Origin: an uncultured Oscillospiraceae bacterium
GTDB lineage: Bacteria > Bacillota > Clostridia > Oscillospirales > Acutalibacteraceae
Reading direction: 5' to 3'
Length of the DNA: 64,000 bases
NCBI GenBank assembly: GCA_949289045.1
Contig: CASEMN010000002.1
Location: 1 to 64,000 of the forward strand
Notes under the pieces: generated by a model
Database searches by the model: none
What the model saw: the letters and a program-made list of their open reading frames with translations, nothing else
Told to the model about the DNA's origin: nothing
Program-made: the position numbers and the translations under genes
Shown here: positions 58,501 through 64,000 of the stretch, piece by piece
Numbering within the stretch: the stretch's first letter is position 1
How the letters are laid out: each line of letters opens with the position of its first letter

Positions 58501-60916
58501 TATCATTGTTGTAAAGATTCATGGGAGAAACGTCAAGATTTACAGAAGTAAATATAATATCTATAACTTTGCCAGAAAAGTTCTTGTCTCCAAGAGCCGT
58601 TCTGAGAAGAGGAGTAAATCCGCCAAGAGCCTGACCAACGGCAGTGATAAATGTATCTTTATCATGCACACCCCAGGAAACCGTTGAATCAAACTGTGTC
58701 CAATCCTCACCGGCAGCATTGAGAGCTGCAACAACCTCAGGATAACGGTTTGCATCGATTGCTTTTGTCAGGTTGTTTGGATATACATAGATACCCATTC
58801 CGTCAAAAGCACCAAGTACAAGTGAACCAGTAATCTTAACACCAAGTATCTCTGTGAAAACCATTTCTTTAAGGGTATCAACAATCATAGGATAAATGGT
58901 TGTAACAAGGGTGTTAACCATTTCATCAGTATAAAGATTATCGTTGATAGCGTTCTTAATAAGGTCGGAAATTGTACCCTCAATACCGAGAACGGGACCG
59001 ATAGCCTCGTTACCCATAAGAGAATCAAGCTTTGTAATAACTGTATTAAGCTTTTCGTTGGTTACTTCATAAATTTCATCAGATGTTCTTGCAACGTCGC
59101 CAGCCATGGGATCACGGGAAGGATATTCCATTTCAGTAGGAGCGTAGTGATCACGGAAGTTTGCGTTGTATTCTGCAAGAGCTTCTGTCATAGGAGCAAC
59201 CTTTGCATAATCAGCTTTAAGCTCTTCGGAAGCACGGCTTGAGATAACATCCCAAATTCTTGCTTCAACTGCGCCAACAGCCTCTTCAACCTCATTGTGG
59301 TTAAGAAGGTTAACTGTTCCGACTTCATCGTAGTTATCGGCAACAACACTTATCTGTGCTTCCAGACGTGCTGTGAGAGTTGTATAGATAGATTCAACAT
59401 AAGCTGTAATCTGTCCGTATTTCTCACCAAATACACGGTCAATTGTCACCTGATCATATGCATTGATCGCAGTAAGCTTTTCCTCTGCAGTTTTGAGATA
59501 ATTGTCAATAAGTTCATCTGTTGAAATCTTTGTAAGATCCATTCCGAAGAGATCGGCGTTGAAGTATACAAAGTAATCAACAAGTGCGGCTTCCTGAAGA
59601 TCGATAAAGTCGATTTCAAGTTCACAGGCTTGAATAAACTCTGTTACATAATCAGTACCGTCTGTAAATACACGGTCAATAGCAGCCTTTGTGCGGTTTG
59701 TAACCATCTCATACTGCTCTTTAACTACCTTGAGAGCATCAAGAATAGTATCTTTATCATTACCTTCAATTACAAGGCTTCCGATTGTAGCATCAATTGT
59801 CGCTTTGAAGCCCTGAAGCTCAAGAACTTCTTTTTCTTCGTTTACAGAAGTAATGTAGCTGTCAATAGCCTCTGCTGTAAGTCCTACCTTTTCAAGAGCG
59901 GCGTCCTTTGCCTCCTGTCCGCAGGTATTGAAGTTAGCTCTGAGAACATACATCTCGTCAAGAAGAGTCTTGAGGGATTCAAGATCCATTCCAACGGGAT
60001 CATTCTTATCCATCTTGTCCTTTATTGCAATAGCATACTCTTCAGCAAGCTTGTTGTCGCGGGCATTGATTGTTGCGATAACGAAGTTCTGGATAGTGTC
60101 CTTATCACCAAAGAAATGATCAATTAATACATCCTGTCCCCAAAGGCCACCGAGAGCGTCAATAGCTGCCTGATTTTTCTTGGCAAGCTCTGCAAGCTCA
60201 GCTGATGTCATTGAAACAAGGTCTGTTTTGAGAAGATCGTCGGTGAAATAAGCACCGAAAGCTTTAAGAGCGGCAGGGATCTCTGTATTTGCTCCGCCTT
60301 CAGTCTTTTCCATACCGGTAAGATAGTTCCAGTATGTCTTGAAGATCCATCCACTGGAATTAACTCCGTGAGACCACTTGTATGTAACTGTGGTATTTAT
60401 GCTCTCGGGCAGATCTTCAACAGAATCGTAAGACATCAAAACGCTTGCGATATCTTTGGTAATAATAATTCCGTAGGTTCTGTCTCCGGGATTGCTGCCA
60501 CGGTTATTGCTATCCATACCACCGACAAATTTATCGATGACGGAATTTACGTTGTACTGTGCGAATTCTTCGCCCATACGGTTCTGAAGTTCTGTCTTGA
60601 TTTTTTTAGCTACACCGGCAGCTGAACGGGGCTGGTTAGTGCCGTTATCATCGCCGTTATTTCCGATTTCGGCAATTGTCTTAGCCACCTCCCAGAAAGC
60701 ATCGGCTGCTTTTTCAACGTCGCCGGTAGGATCGCTGACAGTTGTCATATATCCGTTGGCTCCATAGGAAGCGTTTGCAACATTGGGGCTTTTAAGAGCT
60801 TCTACCAAAGTAACCCAAGGATCTTCAGCTGCAAAAGCTACAAAGCCAGCACTGACGCTCATTATAACTATAAGCATAGCCATAAATACGCTCAGTACTC
60901 TTTTAGAAGTCTTCAT
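55577..60916 (-). CDS. Giant secreted protein with duplicated module and Ig-like C-terminus
   Basis: 1779-residue exported protein. Signal peptide (about 1-29, ending AGFVAFAAEDP). Helical, FIVAR-like N-terminal part (about 30-645). Then two tandem copies of a module of about 415-450 residues: copy A 58980-57633 and copy B 57632-56390. Matching landmarks are LIKNAINDNLYTDEMV / LIKGYITGNIYTNDTV, ILPLLEVLECE / IIPILEGLGCN and LIDVLPKFAYILDHD / LLEILPNALYFINSD. Next are a BIG2 domain (about 1515-1590), a short helical repeat, and a last beta domain ending FYNWDWQK. No LPXTG, SLH or dockerin is visible, so attachment is unknown. Codons favour AAG and GCT, as in rubrerythrin, suggesting abundance. 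ATG with AGAGGT upstream. Confidence 0.82.
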   Translation of the reverse strand: MKTSKRVLSVFMAMLIVIMSVSAGFVAFAAEDPWVTLVEALKSPNVANASYGANGYMTTVSDPTGDVEKAADAFWEVAKTIAEIGNNGDDNGTNQPRSAAGVAKKIKTELQNRMGEEFAQYNVNSVIDKFVGGMDSNNRGSNPGDRTYGIIITKDIASVLMSYDSVEDLPESINTTVTYKWSHGVNSSGWIFKTYWNYLTGMEKTEGGANTEIPAALKAFGAYFTDDLLKTDLVSMTSAELAELAKKNQAAIDALGGLWGQDVLIDHFFGDKDTIQNFVIATINARDNKLAEEYAIAIKDKMDKNDPVGMDLESLKTLLDEMYVLRANFNTCGQEAKDAALEKVGLTAEAIDSYITSVNEEKEVLELQGFKATIDATIGSLVIEGNDKDTILDALKVVKEQYEMVTNRTKAAIDRVFTDGTDYVTEFIQACELEIDFIDLQEAALVDYFVYFNADLFGMDLTKISTDELIDNYLKTAEEKLTAINAYDQVTIDRVFGEKYGQITAYVESIYTTLTARLEAQISVVADNYDEVGTVNLLNHNEVEEAVGAVEARIWDVISSRASEELKADYAKVAPMTEALAEYNANFRDHYAPTEMEYPSRDPMAGDVARTSDEIYEVTNEKLNTVITKLDSLMGNEAIGPVLGIEGTISDLIKNAINDNLYTDEMVNTLVTTIYPMIVDTLKEMVFTEILGVKITGSLVLGAFDGMGIYVYPNNLTKAIDANRYPEVVAALNAAGEDWTQFDSTVSWGVHDKDTFITAVGQALGGFTPLLRTALGDKNFSGKVIDIIFTSVNLDVSPMNLYNNDILPLLEVLECENVVPTSTFNTYSTSEDMMRAILDPLLTWVDSVADAPVSSLIDVLPKFAYILDHDMITTALKDAKVNASVIGMDVLSLAGIEDNSLYGILSFALPDLDLSILSDVNKLIPMVLSLVAPDSNLVLPTINQAVLASHGQMIAGVASGRTGGTRYQLVTDKADTLLAVLRYILPMLGDNDFLNSVTALVGKLTGSEIVISEDILKIVNGIGLNADNVICAVTELFIPYEDYASKEIEYAFSDKVGETINNVTYTDDWTQEKAQYFADHLTGYIDNLILVLQGSGAPTLSELIKGYITGNIYTNDTVTSIVLMVKDALGGIGIDLAPVLGAIGLDISVWDDVTEGYNWGFTDGDKDGFAAALTKAFSPFAPVLAAVLAGEDFDILGTAEINGYYGYQNGIIPILEGLGCNPDDILSADEYVAAVQADQNAALSAILKPILNLVEAIYNDPVNKLLEILPNALYFINSDGLQVSVENAAQAAFVMLDTARPIYDISFNLDLDITQIIINALANLEIDGQPVNIKIPFLYDLNMLTVGTITEYTSKSGKTAYRLTDAAEADVITVLMRNLIEIAFYEDNINTVADIIADKTNMSDDLNKNLRDILNVLARLYKEDNGVDKTLNAIYVLFRGTDTTLDNSVSIIKGFNERWSAVFQKFYNSGNEYLIELAKFADKTLDTISLGLINGSGVGTNGLIDFFSKLTALFQGRVYEISIDRTEADMFEGNTLTLKATVGPSVAKNKNVIWASSNAAVATVSGGVVTAVGPGETLITATTEDGGYTVSCVVRVRSDKTALTEAVNMVNGAGLTDEQITDELRAALETADFVLNSELATQAQVNAALEELLNAYYAIDLGTRVTDVTITQNGAPVGEVVYQKVSWTKKWDSTPVTLGLSVNEGADIKSVSWEYAKWSADDQQATIEAADDGTSAVIRATNGIGARSAWIQVTVEDVYGNKITSDPVKVRFYNWDWQK

Positions 60917-61137
60917 TTCAATACCTCTTTTCATTTTTAAATGTATGCATCACCGTACCTTTTCAGATTTTACACAGGCAGCTTCATACGATGCATAAAA
61001 TCCGAGTAATTGATATTTTTATTCTTCTCATCACTCCTCTTTGTTAAATTTTTTTCGAATACAGAACGTTCCATTTAACACGGAACAAATGACAGCATTT
61101 CTATAGTTTTAAGTAACGCTTCACAGTATCCAACCAA

Positions 61138-61166
61138 ATTATAACAAAATTATAAACAGAATTCAA
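61138..61166 (-). promoter_or_regulatory. Promoter of the giant surface-protein gene
   Basis: On the minus strand TTGAAT (61161-61166), 17-base spacer, TATAAT (61138-61143). TTGACA a little upstream (near 61180) is too far from this -10. Confidence 0.6.
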
Positions 61167-61322
61167 TGTGTATAATTGTCAATATTATCAATATTTTTTA
61201 GTAAATAATAATCAAACTGTTATCAGTGCATAGTTTTTTGCATTATTTTAAATTCTAACACAGCATAAAGCTATAATGCTTAACATTAGAAATCCTGCCT
61301 ATGATTTATTAACAGAAAATAA

Positions 61323-61354
61323 AAAAGCCTGTGTAAAAATAAACACAAGCTTTT
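61323..61354 (-). terminator. Terminator of the rodA-like gene
   Basis: AAAAGCTTGTGT / ACACAGGCTTTTTT stem (one G-T pair), read on the minus strand, 30 bases past the stop. Confidence 0.8.
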
Positions 61355-61383
61355 GTAAAACAATTTAATTTTAGAGCACTGAA

Positions 61384-62580
61384 CTACACTTCTGAAAATC
61401 TGGTAGCAATACTGCTGAGCCTAAAATCTACCGGTTCCTGTTTTCGTGTGCTTCGGTAAATACTCATTATAAGTCCTATGGCAATGTATATACAAAGGTT
61501 AGATGAACCGCCGGCGCTGAAAAACGGAAGTGTAATTCCGATAACCGGGAAAATTCTTATACACATACTTATATTTATTATTGCCTGACCGCCTATCATC
61601 GCCGCCGTTCCGCAGCACATAAGATATGCTTTATTGTCACCTGATTTTTTACCTACGGAAATTATCCTCATAATTATTGCAAAAAGCAAAATCAAAACAA
61701 GAATTATACCTACAAGGCCCAGCTCTTCACCTATGGAAGCGAGTATCATATCGTTCTGACCTTCGGGAACAGCTCCATTCTGTGTATATTCACCATTAAA
61801 CAATCCCTTTCCGAAAACCCCGCCGGAACCCATGGCGTTGAGCGCCTGATTTTGCTGATATGCTTCCTCAAGAGCATAATGCTCAGGATAAAGAATTGCC
61901 AGCACACGATTTTTCTGGTACTGCTTAAATATACCGCCTTTATCGCCGAGAACCCAAAGTATAGGAAGAGCAACCGCTAAAAGACCGGCTCCCGCAGCAA
62001 AATATCCCCAGTGCATTCCGGCAACAAGAAGCATTGCCATACATATAAGCAGGAAAACCAAAGCTGAGCCAGCATCACCCGTCTTCATTACAAGAGCAAA
62101 AGGTATAAGCGCATGAATAGCAAGCAATGCTATATTTTTGAAAGAATTAAGGTTTTCCTTTACCAAGTCAAGATGTACCGCAAAGGTGATAATATAGCCT
62201 ATTTTTACAAGCTCTGATGGCTGAAAGTAAAACACCTTCAAATCAAGCCATACTCTTGAGTCAGGTCTCGCTTCAGGTGCTACACCGAAAAGAAAGACTA
62301 AAAACATCAGTCCGATGCAAACGATACCAACTAAAGGCCACAGCCTTGCAATAAATTCATAATCTATAAACGATATAATAATACACAGTACAACACCCAT
62401 TGCTACGGCAAGAACCATGGTTTTCATATCACCGGGTATCACTTCACCGTCGGTCAAAGTATGCTTTGTTACACTGTACACCATCAATATTCCAAAAGCT
62501 GAAGCCAAAAGAGATAAAATAAGCAGCAGCTTGTCCGTACCCTTAAAGGCATTTTTCAAAACACCGCTTCGGTTTCTCAA
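61384..62580 (-). CDS. rodA: RodA/FtsW/SpoVE-family peptidoglycan polymerase
   Basis: SEDS glycosyltransferase of 398 residues with about 10 helices, making glycan strands with a class B PBP. Family marks: DSRVWLDLKVFYFQPSELVKIGYI (about 107-130), KTGDAGSALVFLLICMAML (about 168), the GEYTQNGAVPEGQNDMILASIGEELG block (about 264-289) and PFFSAGGSSN (about 357). The TQ...VPE...D form before GEELG favours RodA over FtsW, but SpoVE cannot be excluded. TTG start with GGTGGTGA upstream. Single gene. Confidence 0.82.
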   Translation of the reverse strand: MRNRSGVLKNAFKGTDKLLLILSLLASAFGILMVYSVTKHTLTDGEVIPGDMKTMVLAVAMGVVLCIIISFIDYEFIARLWPLVGIVCIGLMFLVFLFGVAPEARPDSRVWLDLKVFYFQPSELVKIGYIITFAVHLDLVKENLNSFKNIALLAIHALIPFALVMKTGDAGSALVFLLICMAMLLVAGMHWGYFAAGAGLLAVALPILWVLGDKGGIFKQYQKNRVLAILYPEHYALEEAYQQNQALNAMGSGGVFGKGLFNGEYTQNGAVPEGQNDMILASIGEELGLVGIILVLILLFAIIMRIISVGKKSGDNKAYLMCCGTAAMIGGQAIINISMCIRIFPVIGITLPFFSAGGSSNLCIYIAIGLIMSIYRSTRKQEPVDFRLSSIATRFSEV

Positions 62581-62655
62581 AAATAATCACCACCGACTAT
62601 AATTTTCTGCTTTTCATTATATCCTTAATCCACTTTTTGTTCAAGTAAAAATACT

Positions 62656-62684
62656 TTAACCAATTGTTAAAATGTGATATAATA
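62656..62684 (+). promoter_or_regulatory. Promoter of tsaE-tsaB-rpiB
   Basis: TTTAAC (62656-62661), 17-base spacer, TATAAT (62679-62684) with upstream TG (TGATATAAT). Confidence 0.7.
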
Positions 62685-62730
62685 GCCCTTGCAAACACAC
62701 AATAATGTTAAATGATGATTTTAACCGCTG

Positions 62731-62754
62731 AAAGGTATATATAAAGGTATATAT
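62731..62754 (+). repeat. Tandem duplication carrying the tsaE ribosome site
   Basis: The 12-base unit AAAGGTATATAT occurs twice in direct tandem, ending 1 base before the tsaE ATG. The second copy supplies the AAAGG at a usable distance. Confidence 0.8.
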
Positions 62755-62755
62755 A

Positions 62756-63172
62756 ATGAAAAAGATCATTTCAAACAGCGCCGCCGAAACTGAAAAAATC
62801 GGCGCAGAATTTGCTAAAACATTAAACAGTGGAAGAGTTGTCGCCTTTTACGGCGATTTGGGAGCCGGCAAAACCGCATTTATAAGGGGCATGGCAAAAG
62901 GATTCGGACTGGATGCCGAAGTAAGCAGTCCTACCTTTGCCCTTGTCCACGAATACGGCGGTTCTCCCCTGTTTTGTCACTTCGACATGTACAGGGTTGA
63001 CTCCTGGGAGGATTTATATTCAAGCGGTTTTTTTGATTATATTGATATGGGTGCAATCCTCGCTGTGGAATGGAGCGAAAACATAGAAAATGCTCTTCCG
63101 GAGGATACAATAAGAATTGAAATAACTAAAACCGATGACGAAAATCAGAGAATAATAACCATAACAGAGTAA
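62756..63172 (+). CDS. tsaE: tRNA threonylcarbamoyladenosine synthesis ATPase TsaE
   Basis: P-loop ATPase of 138 residues, needed with TsaB and TsaD for the t6A modification of tRNAs that read ANN codons. Walker A GDLGAGKTAFIRGMAKG (about 34-50), switch SSPTFALVHEY (about 59), and HFDMYRVDSWEDLYSSGFFDY (about 75-95), then EWSE. Length normal. First gene of tsaE-tsaB-rpiB; tsaB follows after 15 bases. Confidence 0.95.
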   Translation: MKKIISNSAAETEKIGAEFAKTLNSGRVVAFYGDLGAGKTAFIRGMAKGFGLDAEVSSPTFALVHEYGGSPLFCHFDMYRVDSWEDLYSSGFFDYIDMGAILAVEWSENIENALPEDTIRIEITKTDDENQRIITITE

Positions 63173-63187
63173 TACAGGAGAAAGAAA

Positions 63188-63892
63188 ATGAAAATTCTTG
63201 CAATCGACAGTTCGGCGGGAGCGGCAAGCGTTGCAGTAACCGAGGACAAAAAAATACTCAGCGAATGCTATATAAACAAAGGTCTCACCCACAGCCAGAC
63301 ACTTATACCGATGGTTGACTTCGCCCTTAAAAACGCCGGCATGAAAACACAGGACATCGACGTTTTCGCCGTTACAAACGGTCCCGGTTCATTTACGGGA
63401 GTGAGAATAGGCGTTGCTGCCATAAAGGGGCTTGCAATGGGAGCGGATAAACCCTGCTTCGGTGTTTCCACCCTTGAAGCAATGGCAAATTCTCTTAGGC
63501 TTTGGGATGACTTTACAATTTGCTGCGTGATGGATGCAAGGTGCAGTCAGTTTTACACAGCAACCTTTTACTGCGAAAGCGGCAATTTAACCCGTTTCAC
63601 ACCTGACAGGGCAATTTCCTCTCAGGAGCTTATAGAAGAGCTTAAAGAAATTGACGGAAAAATAGTCATTACAGGCGACGGAGCAGAGCTTTTATATAAT
63701 AGTGTAAAAGACATTATACCGGAAGCTGTTTTAGCGCCTGAAAATTTAAAATGGCAGAGAGCTTATGGAGCGGCTGTTTCAGCTGCTGAAAATAAAGAAA
63801 ATTTTGTCCCGGGTGAAAAACTGGAGGTATCATATCTCCGTCTTCCCCAAGCAGAACGTGAACTTAAAAAGAAAAAGGAGAATTTAAAATGA
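63188..63892 (+). CDS. tsaB: tRNA threonylcarbamoyladenosine synthesis protein TsaB
   Basis: ASKHA-fold partner of TsaD, 234 residues. N-terminus LAIDSSAGAASVAV, then GLTHSQTLIPMVDFAL and the conserved TNGPGSFTGVRIGVAAIKGLAMG (about 63-85). Length normal. AGGAGAAAG before ATG. Its TGA overlaps the rpiB ATG (ATGA). Confidence 0.95.
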   Translation: MKILAIDSSAGAASVAVTEDKKILSECYINKGLTHSQTLIPMVDFALKNAGMKTQDIDVFAVTNGPGSFTGVRIGVAAIKGLAMGADKPCFGVSTLEAMANSLRLWDDFTICCVMDARCSQFYTATFYCESGNLTRFTPDRAISSQELIEELKEIDGKIVITGDGAELLYNSVKDIIPEAVLAPENLKWQRAYGAAVSAAENKENFVPGEKLEVSYLRLPQAERELKKKKENLK

Positions 63893-64000
63893 TAGCAATC
63901 GGTTCAGACCACGGCGGATTCGAGCTTAAAGAGGCAATTAAAAAACATCTTGAAGAAAAAGGTATAGAGTATAAGGATTTCGGCACCTATTCACCGGAAT
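63889..64000 (+). CDS. rpiB: Ribose-5-phosphate isomerase B, start only
   Basis: The first 37 residues are in the window: MIAIGSDHGGFELKEAIKKH and on to DFGTYSPE. The SDHGGFELK block with its catalytic-site residues is typical of RpiB/LacAB sugar-phosphate isomerases, which interconvert ribose 5-phosphate and ribulose 5-phosphate. AAAAAGGAG precedes the ATG; cut off by the window edge. Confidence 0.9.
   Translation, partial: MIAIGSDHGGFELKEAIKKHLEEKGIEYKDFGTYSPE

Larger units (their letters stand above)
60917..61383. other. Long leader and promoter region of the giant protein gene
   Basis: 467 bp with no gene. The minus-strand promoter at 61138-61166 implies a leader of about 215 bases. Arms TATGCATC (60944-60951) and GATGCATA (60990-60997) can pair close to the ribosome site. 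A short GTTCC / GGAAC pair lies near 61068-61086. The far part is AT-rich and ends in the rodA-side terminator. Confidence 0.55.

Noticed and set aside
59630..60127. 165-codon plus-strand frame opposite the giant protein gene
   Set aside because: It lies wholly antisense to a gene with clear codon bias, signal peptide and promoter; it has no ribosome site and no protein-like pattern.

Overview
The window reads as chromosomal DNA from a low-to-moderate GC, spore-forming, anaerobic Firmicute, most likely a gut Clostridia of the Ruminococcaceae/Oscillospiraceae type. The grounds are the spore-coat operon cotJA-cotJB-cotJC, a reverse-domain rubrerythrin, an ECF-type substrate-binding subunit, many glycoside hydrolases without signal peptides, strong AGGAGG ribosome sites and frequent TTG starts. 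I saw no phage genes, plasmid functions, CRISPR array or intact insertion sequence. The species cannot be named from sequence alone.

Layout. 0-5 kb: a two-component system, a Ser/Asp-rich lipoprotein that is its probable target, and a GHL10 lipoprotein. 5-10 kb: small zinc-ribbon and membrane proteins, rubrerythrin under a Fur-type box, a 51-residue peptide with an IGGADGPT signature, an XRE regulator, and two transporters, one with a histidine-rich tail. 10-14 kb: hydrolases, tRNA-Ser(GGA) and cotJABC. 14-24 kb: GH18 and GH2 enzymes, a lipid kinase, a frameshifted glycosidase, and an Agr-like two-component pair whose response regulator carries an in-frame TGA. 24-29 kb: a LysR regulator followed by cupin, flavodoxin, ferredoxin-fused aldo/keto reductase, carboxymuconolactone decarboxylase-like protein, ECF S-component and DUF1893 genes. 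29-42 kb: a sugar-utilisation region with a five-gene minus-strand operon (GH95, MFS, glutaminase-A-like protein, two metallophosphoesterases) divergent from a ROK regulator and a GH116 enzyme. 41.7-45.5 kb: a lactococcin-972-like bacteriocin with its ABC/permease pair. 45.5-52.2 kb: a class A penicillin-binding protein apparently co-transcribed with pyrC-pyrF-pyrK-pyrD-ruvX. 52-55.5 kb: a CBM9-like protein, an N-acetylhexosamine-kinase-like enzyme and a glycerophosphodiesterase. 55.5-64 kb: a 1779-residue secreted protein with a duplicated module, a RodA-type protein, tsaE, tsaB and the start of rpiB.

How the parts fit. The 14-18 kb and 29-42 kb regions look like machinery for importing and degrading host- or plant-derived oligosaccharides in the cytoplasm, with local regulators and clear operator-like palindromes. 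Between 19.4 and 38 kb several genes carry single lesions: two apparent frameshifts, an in-frame TGA, an in-frame TAG and an ACG where the start codon should be. This suggests recent decay of dispensable sugar and sensing genes, or sequence error. The most distinctive loci are the bacteriocin operon, the giant duplicated surface protein and the 51-residue IGGADGPT peptide.
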